Shown: positions 26,356 to 36,217, counted from the first letter of the stretch. The stretch is 64,000 nucleotides of DNA from an uncultured Lachnospiraceae bacterium (GCA_910579685.1 CAJTVN010000022.1:9558-73557), one strand, 5' to 3'. Notes: generated from the sequence alone by a model not told the origin. Numbers and translations are program-made.

Positions 26356-27558
26356 TCAGGCGTGATCCTCCTGATCCAGGTAGAGCTCCCTGTTATTGTA
26401 TTTGGTGAGAATCTCATGAATCTTGTCCGTGGGTGTGTAGACATTTGCCATGGAGGAATCGTGGTTCATAAAGTCTATGATGGAAGCCAGGAATTTGCTC
26501 ATGTCAGCTTCCACATAGTAGGGCTTTGATTTCAGCTCCGGGGGCTGGTAGGTGAGGTTGGTGGTAATCACTTTGTCAAAGTAACATTTCTCATAAGCCT
26601 CGTCAAACTTTTCGAGCCCTTCCGTGAACAGACCGAAGGTACAGCAGATATACACCCGCTTTGCGTTCATTTCCTTCAGTTTCCTTGCCGTGTCGATCAT
26701 GCTTCCGCCGGAAGCGATAATATCATCCATGATGATAATATCCTTGCCGTCGATATTGTCTCCCAGAAACTCGTGGGCCACGATGGGATTTTTGCCGTTG
26801 ACAATCCGGGAATAGTCCCGGCGCTTGTAAAACATCCCCGTGTCCACGCCCAGAACGCTGGCAAAATAGACGGCCCGGTCAAGGGCTCCCTCGTCAGGGC
26901 TGATCACGATCAAATGCTCCTTGTCAATGAGCAGGCTGTGGTCGGTTCGAAGAAGCGCCTGGGTGAACTGATAGGGCGGGGTAAAATTGTCGAAGCCCCG
27001 CAGCGGTTCGGCGTTCTGGACCCTTGGGTCGTGGGCGTCGAAGGTGATAAAATTTTTGACCCCCATGCTGCTCAGTTCCTCAATGGCATAGGCGCAGTCC
27101 AGGGATTCCCTGCCGTTTCGCTTGTGCTGTCTTCCCTCGTACAGAAAGGGCATGATTACGTTGATTCTGTGGGCCTTGCCGTTTACGGCTGCCAGAATAC
27201 GCTTTAAGTCCTGATAATGGTCGTCAGGAGATTTATAATTGGTATAACCGTTCATGGTATAGGAGATACTGTGGTTGCACACGTCCACAAGAAGAAAGAG
27301 GTCCTTGCCTCTGACCGATTCAGAGATGACGCCTTTGCCCTCCCCGGTGCCAAAGCGGCAGCAAGTGGCGTCCACTATGTAGTTATCCGATACATAACCC
27401 TCGAAAGCGGGGTCATTTTTTGCTATATTTTTTACATCTCGTCTGAAATTGACGAGATGATTGTTTACCTGTTTTCCTAGCATTACTGCCGAATCAAGCA
27501 CAATCAGTTTCAGGGGGGCAACGGGAATAGCTGCTTCCAGTTCGTGTAAATTAGGCAT
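26356..27558 (-). CDS. prs: Ribose-phosphate pyrophosphokinase (long form)
   Basis: 400 residues; makes PRPP from ribose 5-phosphate and ATP. The PRPP loop is DIIIMDDIIASGGSM; GRQHKRNGRES and FDAHDPRVQN are in the catalytic domain. It is about 80 residues longer than classic Prs, with inserts around KNDPAFEGYV and YTNYKSPDDHYQD. This long form is common in Lachnospiraceae. GGAGG is 6 bases before ATG 27558; a TTG four codons earlier is unlikely. Confidence 0.93.
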   Translation of the reverse strand: MPNLHELEAAIPVAPLKLIVLDSAVMLGKQVNNHLVNFRRDVKNIAKNDPAFEGYVSDNYIVDATCCRFGTGEGKGVISESVRGKDLFLLVDVCNHSISYTMNGYTNYKSPDDHYQDLKRILAAVNGKAHRINVIMPFLYEGRQHKRNGRESLDCAYAIEELSSMGVKNFITFDAHDPRVQNAEPLRGFDNFTPPYQFTQALLRTDHSLLIDKEHLIVISPDEGALDRAVYFASVLGVDTGMFYKRRDYSRIVNGKNPIVAHEFLGDNIDGKDIIIMDDIIASGGSMIDTARKLKEMNAKRVYICCTFGLFTEGLEKFDEAYEKCYFDKVITTNLTYQPPELKSKPYYVEADMSKFLASIIDFMNHDSSMANVYTPTDKIHEILTKYNNRELYLDQEDHA

Positions 27559-27608
27559 ATTATCCTCCAAGTGCTGTAAGTATCCGGATGTTGTGATTAT
27601 ACTTTTAT

Positions 27609-27638
27609 TTTATAACATTTAGGATAGTGACACGTCAA
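27609..27638 (-). promoter_or_regulatory. Promoter of prs
   Basis: On the minus strand TTGACG is followed by 18 bases and TATAAA (or 17 bases and TTATAA). Its -35 touches the -35 of the opposite promoter. Confidence 0.7.
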
Positions 27639-27655
27639 GAAATTTCTAGTAAAAT
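27627..27655 (+). promoter_or_regulatory. Candidate promoter of the DUF512-der operon
   Basis: GTGACA, 17 bases, TAAAAT, about 35 bases before the first gene. It lies back to back with the prs promoter, with the -35 elements adjacent. Confidence 0.55.
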
Positions 27656-27693
27656 AGAAAAGGAAAGACAAATTTTGGAACAGGAAAAGGAAC

Positions 27694-29040
27694 ATGGCGC
27701 ATAAGAGGGAAAAGGGACATCAAATTGAGAAAGTACTTCCGAGCAGCATTGCCGCAGAGCTGGGAATTGAACCGGGAGACAGGCTGATTTCCATAGGCGG
27801 AAGGAAAATCGAGGATATTTTTGATTACCAGTATTATATGGAAGATACGTATGTGGAAATCCTGATCGAGAAGCCGGACGGCGAGCAGTGGCTCCTCCAG
27901 GTGGACAAGGAGGAGGATGAGGATCCGGGTATCGTGTTTGAAAACGGGCTCATGGATGAATACCGGTCCTGTCACAACAAGTGTATCTTCTGTTTTATTG
28001 ATCAGATGCCGCCGGGAATGAGACAGACCCTCTATTTTAAGGACGATGATTCCAGGCTGTCCTTCCTGCAGGGGAATTATGTGACTCTGACCAATATGTC
28101 GGAGCACGATCTGGAACGGATCATACGATACCGGCTCTCACCCATCAATATTTCCTTTCAGACCATGAATCCGGATCTGCGCTGCCAGATGCTGAACAAC
28201 CGGTTTGCGGGAAAGGCGCTGAAAAAGGCGGACAGGCTCTATGAGGCCGGGATTACCATGAACGGGCAGATTGTTCTGTGCAAAGGGGTGAACGACGGGC
28301 GGGAATTGGTGTTCAGTATCCGGGAGCTGATGAAATACCTGCCTCATTTGGAAAGCGTGTCCGTGGTGCCGGTGGGACTGTCGAAATACCGGGAGGGACT
28401 CTACCCCCTGGAAGCTTTTGACAGAGAGGATGCCATAGAGGTTCTGCGCATGATTCACGGCTTTCAGAAGGAAGCCTTCGAAAAATATGATACCCACTTT
28501 GTCCATGCCAGCGACGAATGGTATCTTCTTGCGGGAGAGGAGCTTCCCGATGCGGAGAATTACGACGGTTATCCGCAGCTGGAAAACGGCGTGGGAATGC
28601 TGCGCCTGCTTCTGGATGAATTCGCAGGAGCCTTGGAAGAGCGGAAGCGGCAGAACCGGCAGGGAAAATTGGAGATTCCAAAGAGAGAGCTCTCTATGGC
28701 TACGGGAAGGCTTGCCTATCCTTATATTTTGAAGATGTCGGAGGAGATCATGGATGAGTTTCCGCAGATATCCATCTGCGTGTACGAAATCCGGAACGAC
28801 TTTTTCGGAGAACGAATCACGGTCTCCGGCCTGCTTACGGGTCAGGATCTCATCGCCCAGCTTACGGGAAAGCGACTGGGCGAGACACTTCTTCTTCCCG
28901 AAAACATGCTTCGGGCGGGCGAAAGCGTTTTTCTGGATGATGTGACCGTAAGCGAGCTGGAAAAGGCTTTACAAGTAAGGGCAGATATTGTAAAATCAAG
29001 CGGATATGATTTTGTCAACGCAGTTCTTGGAAAGGATTGA
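27694..29040 (+). CDS. DUF512 radical-SAM protein with PDZ domain
   Basis: 448 residues. The N-terminal ~65 are a PDZ-like domain (LGIEPGDRLISIGGRKIED). The radical-SAM CX3CX2C cysteines are C93, C97 and C100 (CHNKCIFCF). The DUF512 domain occupies the C-terminal third. This family has no established reaction; it is usually encoded directly before der, as here, which hints at ribosome or tRNA biogenesis. GGAAAAGGAAC precedes the ATG, and der begins 4 bases after the stop. Confidence 0.93.
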   Translation: MAHKREKGHQIEKVLPSSIAAELGIEPGDRLISIGGRKIEDIFDYQYYMEDTYVEILIEKPDGEQWLLQVDKEEDEDPGIVFENGLMDEYRSCHNKCIFCFIDQMPPGMRQTLYFKDDDSRLSFLQGNYVTLTNMSEHDLERIIRYRLSPINISFQTMNPDLRCQMLNNRFAGKALKKADRLYEAGITMNGQIVLCKGVNDGRELVFSIRELMKYLPHLESVSVVPVGLSKYREGLYPLEAFDREDAIEVLRMIHGFQKEAFEKYDTHFVHASDEWYLLAGEELPDAENYDGYPQLENGVGMLRLLLDEFAGALEERKRQNRQGKLEIPKRELSMATGRLAYPYILKMSEEIMDEFPQISICVYEIRNDFFGERITVSGLLTGQDLIAQLTGKRLGETLLLPENMLRAGESVFLDDVTVSELEKALQVRADIVKSSGYDFVNAVLGKD

Positions 29041-29044
29041 ATAG

Positions 29045-30382
29045 ATGAGTAAAAGAAACAGAAAGCCAATCGTGGCAGTGGTGGGAAGACCCAATGTTGG
29101 AAAATCCACGCTGTTTAACATGCTGGCCGGACAGAGGATCTCGATTGTGAAGGATACGCCGGGCGTCACAAGGGATCGGATTTATGCGGACGTGACCTGG
29201 CTGGATAAGTCGTTCACGCTGATTGACACCGGGGGAATCGAGCCGGACAGCAAGGATGTGATTCTCTCCCAGATGCGGGAGCAGGCCCAGATCGCCATCA
29301 ACACGGCTGACGTGATCCTGTTCATGGTGGATGTAAAGCAGGGGCTTGTGGATGCGGACGCCAAGGTGGCGGACATGCTGCGCAGGTCCCATAAGCCCGT
29401 GATCCTTGTGGTAAACAAGGTGGATCACCACGAAAAGTATCTGGCGGACGTGTACGAGTTTTATAATCTGGGAATCGGGGATCCCCACCCGATTTCCTCC
29501 ACCAACCGTATGGGGATCGGGGATATGCTGGATGAGGTGATCAGCTATTTTGACGAGAATCTGGGGGAGGACGAGGAAGATGACAGAACCCGGGTTGCCA
29601 TTGTCGGAAAGCCCAATGTTGGAAAATCCTCCCTGATCAACAAGTTGCTGGGAGAAAACAGGCTGATCGTTTCCGATGTTGCGGGAACCACCAGGGATGC
29701 GGTGGATACGCTGATCACACACAACAAAAAGGAGTACATCTTCATCGATACGGCAGGGCTTCGGCGCAAAAACAAGGTAAAAGAGGAGCTGGAGCATTTT
29801 ATGATCGTGCGCACGGTCAGCGCCGTGGAGCGGGCGGATATCGTGGTGCTTCTGATCGACGGCGAGGAAGGCGTTACGGAGCAGGACGCCAAAATAGCCG
29901 GAATCGCCCATGACCGTGGAAAGGCGGTTATTATTGCGGTCAACAAGTGGGATCTTGTTGAGAAGAACAACAAGACGGTAAACAAATATACGGCCAGAAT
30001 CCGGGAGGTCCTTTCCTTTATGCCCTATGCGGAGATCACCTTTATCTCGGCGATGACGGGGCAGAGGCTTCAAAAGCTTTTTGACCTGATCGACATTGTT
30101 GCGGAAAATCACGCCATGCGGATTTCCACGGGAGTGCTCAACGAGATCATGGCGCAGGCCGTTGCGCTCCAGCAGCCGCCCTCGGACAAGGGAAAGCGGC
30201 TCAAGCTTTACTATATGACCCAGACGGGGGTTAAACCGCCCACCTTTGTGATTTTTGTGAACGACAAGAAACTGATGCATTTTTCCTACACCAGATATAT
30301 TGAGAATCAGATCCGGGAGGCCTTTGGCTTCAAGGGAACGCCTCTCAAATTTATTATCAGGGAAAGAAAGGAAGGAAAGTAA
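29045..30382 (+). CDS. der: Ribosome biogenesis GTPase Der (EngA)
   Basis: 445 residues with two tandem GTPase domains: GRPNVGKSTLFNM and DTPGVTRDR in the first, GKPNVGKSSLINKL and GTTRDAVDT in the second, each with its NKxD motif (VNKVD, VNKWD). A KH-like C-terminal domain follows. It is needed for 50S assembly. All motifs look intact. Confidence 0.98.
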   Translation: MSKRNRKPIVAVVGRPNVGKSTLFNMLAGQRISIVKDTPGVTRDRIYADVTWLDKSFTLIDTGGIEPDSKDVILSQMREQAQIAINTADVILFMVDVKQGLVDADAKVADMLRRSHKPVILVVNKVDHHEKYLADVYEFYNLGIGDPHPISSTNRMGIGDMLDEVISYFDENLGEDEEDDRTRVAIVGKPNVGKSSLINKLLGENRLIVSDVAGTTRDAVDTLITHNKKEYIFIDTAGLRRKNKVKEELEHFMIVRTVSAVERADIVVLLIDGEEGVTEQDAKIAGIAHDRGKAVIIAVNKWDLVEKNNKTVNKYTARIREVLSFMPYAEITFISAMTGQRLQKLFDLIDIVAENHAMRISTGVLNEIMAQAVALQQPPSDKGKRLKLYYMTQTGVKPPTFVIFVNDKKLMHFSYTRYIENQIREAFGFKGTPLKFIIRERKEGK

Positions 30383-30383
30383 A

Positions 30384-31034
30384 GTGGAACGTTTGTATTG
30401 TATCATCATAGGGTATGGGTTTGGCCTGTTCCAGACTGCGTTTATATATGGAAAGATGCACGGAATTGATATCCGTGAGCACGGAAGCGGCAATGCGGGA
30501 ACCACCAATACCCTGCGGGTGTTGGGAACCAAAGCCGGGCTGATCGTGTTGGCAGGGGATATCATCAAGACCATTCTTGCCATTGTAGTATGCGAGCTGC
30601 TTTTTGGAAAGACGCATCCTCAGGAGGTCTATCTTTTGAAGCTGTATGCGGCTGCGGGAGCCATCCTTGGCCATAATTTCCCTTTTTACCTCAAGTTCAG
30701 GGGAGGAAAGGGAATCGCTTCCACGGCAGGGCTGGTGCTGGCTTTTCATCCGCTCTTTATCCCGGTGGGCGTGCTGATCTTTTTTGGGATTTTTTTCACC
30801 ACCCATTACGTTTCCCTTGGCTCCCTTCTGGTCTATCTCGGCATTCTGGCCGAGATGGTGTTCATGGGACAGACGGGATTTTTCGGTGCGCCTCAGGGGA
30901 TTCTGAATGAGATGTACATAGTGACGCTTCTGCTGACGGCTATGGCCTATTACAAGCACAGGGAAAACATTAAGCGTCTTTTAAAGGGGCAGGAGAGAAA
31001 GACGTATCTGACTAAAAAGAACGAGGATAAATAA
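30384..31034 (+). CDS. plsY: Glycerol-3-phosphate acyltransferase PlsY
   Basis: 216 residues, multi-pass membrane protein that transfers acyl from acyl-phosphate to glycerol 3-phosphate. GSGNAGTTNTLR and KFRGGKGIAST are the catalytic loops. The start is GTG 30384, right after der, with GGAAGG upstream; the frame is open further upstream only as der in another frame. The C-terminus is a basic tail (HRENIKRLLKGQERK). Confidence 0.95.
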   Translation: MERLYCIIIGYGFGLFQTAFIYGKMHGIDIREHGSGNAGTTNTLRVLGTKAGLIVLAGDIIKTILAIVVCELLFGKTHPQEVYLLKLYAAAGAILGHNFPFYLKFRGGKGIASTAGLVLAFHPLFIPVGVLIFFGIFFTTHYVSLGSLLVYLGILAEMVFMGQTGFFGAPQGILNEMYIVTLLLTAMAYYKHRENIKRLLKGQERKTYLTKKNEDK

Positions 31035-31062
31035 AGGCTTCGCCGGGAAAGGGGCATGACAG

Positions 31063-32100
31063 ATGGCAAAAGTAGGTATTATAGGGGCGGGAAGCTGGGG
31101 AACGGCGCTCTCCCTCCTTCTTCACAAAAACGGAAATCAGGTGACGGTCTGGTCCGCTCTGGAGGATGAGATCGCCATGCTTCTTGCGGAGCATGAGCAG
31201 AAGGACAAGCTTCCGGGGGTAAAGCTTCCAGAGGATATGATTTTTACGACAGATCTGGAGGAGGCCGTAAAAGACAGTGAGGTTCTAATCCTGGCGGTTC
31301 CCTCTCCCTTTACGAGAAGCACGGCGGAAAGGATGTCCCCCTATATGAAGGAGGGACAGATCATCGTCAACGTGGCGAAAGGAATTGAAGAGAAAACCCT
31401 GATGACGCTTTCGGAGATCATTGAGCAGGAGATTCCCGCGGCGGAAGTGGCCGTGCTGTCCGGGCCTTCCCATGCGGAGGAGGTCGGAAGAGGGATTCCC
31501 ACAACCATTGTGGTGGGAACCGGGAGGAAGGAGACTGCGGAGAGGCTGCAGAATCTGTTTATGAACGAGGTGTTCCGCGTCTATACCAGTTCGGACGTTC
31601 TGGGAATCGAGCTGGGTGCGGCTCTTAAGAACGTGGTGGCTCTTGCGGCCGGAATTGCGGACGGCCTTGGCTACGGGGACAATACCAAGGCGGCCCTGAT
31701 AACCAGAGGAATAGCCGAGATCGCAAGGCTTGGCATCAGCATGGGCGGCAGGATCGAGACTTTCTACGGACTTACCGGAATCGGGGATTTGATCGTGACC
31801 TGTGCGTCCATGCATTCGAGAAATCGCCGGGCAGGCATTCTGATCGGCAAAGGTTATACCATGGAGGCGGCCATGAAGGAGGTCAAAATGGTGGTGGAAG
31901 GCGTGTATTCCGCCAAGGCGGGTTATGCCCTTGCTCAGAAATACCAGGTGAGCATGCCGATTATCGAGCAGGTAAACCGTGTGCTCTTCGAGGGAGCCAG
32001 TGCGGCGGATGCAGTGAAGGAGCTGATGCTCCGTGACAAGAAGGTGGAAAATATCGATTTAAGGACGCTTTATCAGAACAGCGTGGAGATTCCCTGGTAA
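31063..32100 (+). CDS. gpsA: Glycerol-3-phosphate dehydrogenase (NAD(P)+)
   Basis: 345 residues. Makes sn-glycerol 3-phosphate for the PlsY step, so the pair feeds phospholipid synthesis. GAGSWGTALS binds the nucleotide; VLSGPSHAEEV and GAALKNVVALAAG (catalytic Lys) are diagnostic. GGGG is seen 8 bases before the ATG. Confidence 0.97.
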   Translation: MAKVGIIGAGSWGTALSLLLHKNGNQVTVWSALEDEIAMLLAEHEQKDKLPGVKLPEDMIFTTDLEEAVKDSEVLILAVPSPFTRSTAERMSPYMKEGQIIVNVAKGIEEKTLMTLSEIIEQEIPAAEVAVLSGPSHAEEVGRGIPTTIVVGTGRKETAERLQNLFMNEVFRVYTSSDVLGIELGAALKNVVALAAGIADGLGYGDNTKAALITRGIAEIARLGISMGGRIETFYGLTGIGDLIVTCASMHSRNRRAGILIGKGYTMEAAMKEVKMVVEGVYSAKAGYALAQKYQVSMPIIEQVNRVLFEGASAADAVKELMLRDKKVENIDLRTLYQNSVEIPW

Positions 32101-32180
32101 AGAAGCGAGGGTACACCGGGGCTGCCTATCAGGAAAAGAATCGATTCATGAGGAATTCAAAACAGGAGGAAATGGAAATC

Positions 32181-32993
32181 ATGCAGCAGGAATTTGGAAG
32201 TACCAGGGACTATGTGGCATCCGGGCAGCTTATGGCCAGCGTGAACGTGGCGATTGCGCTGCAAAAGCCCCTGCTCATCAAAGGGGAGCCCGGAACCGGC
32301 AAGACCATGCTGGCGGAGGCGGTAGCCAAGTCTCTTGGCAAAAGGCTGATTATCTGGAACATCAAGTCCACAACCAAGGCCCAGGACGGCCTTTATATGT
32401 ACGATACCATACAGCGTCTCTATGACGGCCAGTTTGGGGAGGAGGGGGTTGACGATATCTCCCGCTATATCAAGCTGGGAAAGCTGGGCGAGGCCTTTGA
32501 GTCACAGGAGCAGGTGATTCTGCTCATTGACGAGATCGACAAGGCCGATCTGGAATTTCCCAACGATCTGCTCTGGGAGCTGGATCAGATGGAATTCTAT
32601 ATCCATGAGACCAAGAGAACCGTGAAGGCAAAGCAGCGTCCCATTGTGATTATTACTTCCAATGCGGAGAAGGAGCTTCCGGACGCTTTCCTGCGCAGAT
32701 GCATCTTTCACTACATCGATTTCCCGGACGAGGCGCTGATGGAGGAGATCGTCAGGACTCACTATCCGGATGTGGAGGATAACCTTTTGAAAAATGCCAT
32801 GGACGTGTTCTACCAGATCCGGTCGCTCAAGGATATCCGCAAAAAGCCGAGCACGTCGGAGCTGATCGACTGGGTGAACGCACTGCAGATCGGCGGGATC
32901 CCTGTGGAAAAGATCCGCAGCGAGCTTCCCTTCGTGGGCGTGATCGTGAAGAAGGACGAGGATCTGGAAGGCCTTAAGGCCAGAATCAATTAA
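32181..32993 (+). CDS. MoxR-type AAA+ ATPase
   Basis: 270 residues. Walker A is GEPGTGKTM, Walker B is LLIDEIDKAD, sensor 1 is ITSNAEKELP, and the arginine region is AFLRRCIFHY. MoxR ATPases work with VWA-domain proteins as chaperones that mature or insert cofactors in target complexes. The VWA gene follows 36 bases later. ATG 32181 fits relatives (MQQEFGSTRDY); ATGs at 32148 and 32172 are also in frame, and AGGAGG lies between them. Confidence 0.93.
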   Translation: MQQEFGSTRDYVASGQLMASVNVAIALQKPLLIKGEPGTGKTMLAEAVAKSLGKRLIIWNIKSTTKAQDGLYMYDTIQRLYDGQFGEEGVDDISRYIKLGKLGEAFESQEQVILLIDEIDKADLEFPNDLLWELDQMEFYIHETKRTVKAKQRPIVIITSNAEKELPDAFLRRCIFHYIDFPDEALMEEIVRTHYPDVEDNLLKNAMDVFYQIRSLKDIRKKPSTSELIDWVNALQIGGIPVEKIRSELPFVGVIVKKDEDLEGLKARIN

Positions 32994-33029
32994 AACGGCG
33001 GAAAGCGAAAATCGGAAAGGCGGGGCGGG

Positions 33030-34238
33030 ATGTTTACCAAATTCTTTTTTACCTGCAAGGCAAAGGGACTCAATGTTTCCCTGAGCGAGTGGATCACGCT
33101 CCAGGAGGCTTTGGACAAGGGCCTTGCCGGGAGCAGCCTGACGGAGTTCTATTATCTGGCGCAAATGATCCTCGCAAAGAGCGAGACGGATTTTGATAAA
33201 TTTGACATGGCCTTTGAGGAGGTCTTCAAGGGGATTCAGTCCGAGAACGAGATCTCAAAGAACATGCTCCGGTGGCTGGACAAGTCGGAGCTGATCAACA
33301 TGGTGGACGAGGAGGACCGCTTCCGGATGAACGAGCAGGACGGCCTGTTCCACGACCTTGACAAGGACGAGGTGGAGGCCAAGTTTAAGGAGCGGCTTCG
33401 GGACCAGGACAGCGAGCACAATGGCGGAAGTTTCTGGATCGGCAGTATGGGAAAAACCTCCTTCGGAAACGCCGGCGGAAATATGGGCGGTATCCGGGTT
33501 GGCGGAAGCACGGGGTACCAGAGCGCTTTTCAGGTGATCGGGGCCCGCAAATACCGGGACTTTCGGGACGACCGGGTTCTGGAAAACCGGCAGTTCCAGA
33601 TGGCGCTGCGCAAGTTACGCCAGTTTTCCACGAAGCTTGATATCCCCAAGACGGAGCTTGATATTAACGGAACCGTGGATAAGACCTGCAACAACGGAGG
33701 CTGTCTGCAGATCGTCATGGAGCGTCCCAGGAAAAACGCAGTGAAGCTTCTGCTTCTCATGGATTCCGGCGGGACCATGATACCCTACAGCTCCCTGCTC
33801 AACGATCTGTTTCAGTCCGTGAACAAGTCCAACCACTACAAAGACGTTAAGGTTTACTATTTCCACAACTGTATCTATTCCAAGCTGTACAAGACGCCGG
33901 AGTGCGAGAACGGGGAGTGGATCGACACGGAATGGATGTTCCGGAACCTAGATAGCGATTACAAGGTGATTATCGTGGGGGATGCGGCCATGGCGCCGGA
34001 GGAGCTCTACTCCACCACGGGGAATTACCGGGGGCCAAACGGCGGGCTTTCGGGCTATGAATGGCTGCAGCTTATGAAGCGCCACTACAAAAAGATCGTA
34101 TGGCTCAATCCCAAGATGGCACCGGGACATGCGCCATGGCGTGAGGCGGAGACAGCGGTAAAAGCCATGTTTCCCATGTACAAGCTGACGGTGGACGGCC
34201 TGAATCAGGCCATGGGTAAGCTTATCAGCAACAAGTGA
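33030..34238 (+). CDS. VWA/CoxE-like protein, partner of MoxR
   Basis: 402 residues. The N-terminal half is charged and helical, then a Gly-rich patch (MGKTSFGNAGGNMGG). The C-terminal half is a von Willebrand A fold starting at LLLLMDSGGTM. The usual metal-site motif DxSxS reads DSGGT here, so metal binding may be changed; a later MAPEELYS and the threonine/aspartate loop (VIIVGDAAMA) can be recognised. The pair with MoxR is clear from adjacency. The client protein is unknown, since the next gene is tyrS. Confidence 0.85.
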   Translation: MFTKFFFTCKAKGLNVSLSEWITLQEALDKGLAGSSLTEFYYLAQMILAKSETDFDKFDMAFEEVFKGIQSENEISKNMLRWLDKSELINMVDEEDRFRMNEQDGLFHDLDKDEVEAKFKERLRDQDSEHNGGSFWIGSMGKTSFGNAGGNMGGIRVGGSTGYQSAFQVIGARKYRDFRDDRVLENRQFQMALRKLRQFSTKLDIPKTELDINGTVDKTCNNGGCLQIVMERPRKNAVKLLLLMDSGGTMIPYSSLLNDLFQSVNKSNHYKDVKVYYFHNCIYSKLYKTPECENGEWIDTEWMFRNLDSDYKVIIVGDAAMAPEELYSTTGNYRGPNGGLSGYEWLQLMKRHYKKIVWLNPKMAPGHAPWREAETAVKAMFPMYKLTVDGLNQAMGKLISNK

Positions 34239-34296
34239 ATCACACAGAGAAATGATGGAATGAAATCTTTAATGATAAGAAAATGAGGTTATGGAA

Positions 34297-35520
34297 ATGA
34301 CGATATTTGATGAATTAAAGGCAAGAGGGCTGCTTGCCCAGCTCACGGACGAGGAGGAGATCAAGGAGCTGATCAACAATGGAAAGGCCACCTTTTATAT
34401 TGGTTTTGATCCCACGGCGGATTCCCTGCATGTGGGCCATTTCATGGCCCTGTGCCTGATGAAGAGGCTGCAGATGGCGGGAAACAAGCCTATCGCCCTG
34501 ATCGGCGGCGGTACGGGAATGATCGGAGACCCCTCCGGGAGAAGCGATATGCGCACCATGATGACGACCGAGACCATCCAGCATAACTGCGACTGCTTTA
34601 AGAGGCAGATGAGCCGTTTCATTGATTTTTCTGAGGGAAAGGCACTGATGGTGAACAATGCCGAGTGGCTGATGGATCTGAATTATATCGAGTTTTTGAG
34701 AGAGGTCGGCCCTCATTTTTCCGTGAACAACATGCTGCGGGCCGAGTGTTATAAGCAGAGGATGGAAAAGGGCCTGAGCTTTCTCGAATTTAATTATATG
34801 ATTATGCAGAGCTATGATTTCTATGAGCTGTTTCAGAAATATGGCTGTAATATGCAGTTCGGCGGGGACGACCAGTGGAGCAATATGCTGGGCGGTACGG
34901 AGCTGATCCGGCGAAAGCTTGGGAAGGACGCCTATGCCATGACGATCACCTTGCTGCTCAATTCCGAGGGAAAGAAGATGGGTAAGACCCAGAAGGGAGC
35001 GGTCTGGCTGGATCCGGAGAAGACCTCGCCCTTTGAGTTTTACCAGTACTGGCGCAACGTGGCGGATGCGGACGTGCTCAAATGTCTGCGCATGCTCACC
35101 TTCCTGCCCCTTGAACAGATCGACGAGATGGATAAATGGGAGGGAAGCCAGCTGAACCAGGCCAAGGAAATTCTGGCCTATGAGCTGACGAACCTGGTTC
35201 ACGGACAGGAGGAAGCCGAGAAGGCAAGGGACAGCGCAAGGGCACTGTTCAGTGCGGGAGTTGCGGCCGAAATGCCCACCGCAGAGCTCTCCGAGGAGGA
35301 TTTTTCCGAGGGACGCATCGATATGATCAGCATTCTCTGCAAGGCGGGCCTCGTAGCTTCCCGGTCCGAGGGGCGGCGTGCCATCGAGCAGGGCGGCGTC
35401 ACCTTCGGGGAAGAAAAGGTGACGGATGTGAAGGCCGGTTTTGACAGGGAAACCTTTGCCGGAGAAGGCGTGGTGGTAAAGCGGGGGAAGAAGAACTTCC
35501 GCAGGATCGTGTTAAGGTAA
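34297..35520 (+). CDS. tyrS: Tyrosyl-tRNA synthetase
   Basis: 407 residues. Class I motifs HVGHF (HIGH-like) and KMGKT (KMSKS-like), tyrosine-binding FGGDDQWSNM, and a C-terminal S4 RNA-binding domain (GLVASRSEGRRAIEQGGV). ATG 34297 is 8 bases from GAGG; ATG 34291 is two codons earlier. No T-box leader is visible in the 58-base gap upstream. Confidence 0.97.
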   Translation: MTIFDELKARGLLAQLTDEEEIKELINNGKATFYIGFDPTADSLHVGHFMALCLMKRLQMAGNKPIALIGGGTGMIGDPSGRSDMRTMMTTETIQHNCDCFKRQMSRFIDFSEGKALMVNNAEWLMDLNYIEFLREVGPHFSVNNMLRAECYKQRMEKGLSFLEFNYMIMQSYDFYELFQKYGCNMQFGGDDQWSNMLGGTELIRRKLGKDAYAMTITLLLNSEGKKMGKTQKGAVWLDPEKTSPFEFYQYWRNVADADVLKCLRMLTFLPLEQIDEMDKWEGSQLNQAKEILAYELTNLVHGQEEAEKARDSARALFSAGVAAEMPTAELSEEDFSEGRIDMISILCKAGLVASRSEGRRAIEQGGVTFGEEKVTDVKAGFDRETFAGEGVVVKRGKKNFRRIVLR

Positions 35521-35527
35521 AAGGGCA

Positions 35528-36217
35528 ATGAAGTATCAGTTAATAAAAAGCAATCGCAAAACAATTGCCATCTCTTTTGACAGGGATGGCAATCTTGTAG
35601 TTAAGGCACCGCTCTACGTCGGGAACAGGGATATCGAGGACTTTGTCCGCCAGAAGTCGGAATGGATCGAGGCGACAGCCCTTCGGCTTAAGCGGGAGAG
35701 CGAGAAGGAGGCGGCTCTTCGTCCAAAGCTTTGCAGCGGCGATATCCTTCCCTATCTGGGAGATGACAGGATCCTCACCGTGATCTGCGAGGACAGACAG
35801 CGCTCGAAGGTGGTAAGCGCTTTGGGACGTCTGATTCTGCACGTCCCCTATGCGGCGGATTACGAGGAAAGACGCTGTGTTCTGGAGCAGTGGTACCGCA
35901 GGCAGGCGCAAATCGTGATCGGAGAAAAGGCGCGGGAATTCGCAGCCCTTCTCGGCGTTTCTTATGCGGCGGTCCGGATCAAGGACCAGCGGAGCCGGTG
36001 GGGAAGCTGCAGCGGAAAGGGAAACCTGAATTTCAACTGGAGGATCCTCATGGCGCCGGAGGCGGTCTGCGACTATGTGATCATCCACGAGCTCTGCCAC
36101 CTTGTTCATATGGATCACTCGGAACGCTTCTGGAAACTGGTGGAAAGCGTCTGCCCGGATTACAGGCGCTGCCGCGCCTGGCTTAAGGAGCAGGGCAAAA
36201 GTTTGTATCCGATTTAA
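35528..36217 (+). CDS. YgjP-like zinc metallopeptidase (M48-like, DUF45)
   Basis: 229 residues. The zinc motif HELCH with a third His in MDHSERFW (HExxH...H) is intact, and RIKDQRSRWGSCSGKGN is the family signature. No signal peptide, so it is cytoplasmic. Function in the family is unknown. It begins 7 bases after tyrS and probably shares its transcript. Confidence 0.92.
   Translation: MKYQLIKSNRKTIAISFDRDGNLVVKAPLYVGNRDIEDFVRQKSEWIEATALRLKRESEKEAALRPKLCSGDILPYLGDDRILTVICEDRQRSKVVSALGRLILHVPYAADYEERRCVLEQWYRRQAQIVIGEKAREFAALLGVSYAAVRIKDQRSRWGSCSGKGNLNFNWRILMAPEAVCDYVIIHELCHLVHMDHSERFWKLVESVCPDYRRCRAWLKEQGKSLYPI

Noticed and set aside
29015..30583. 522-codon minus-strand frame opposite der
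   Set aside because: Shadow of the Der GTPase gene, with no motif of its own.
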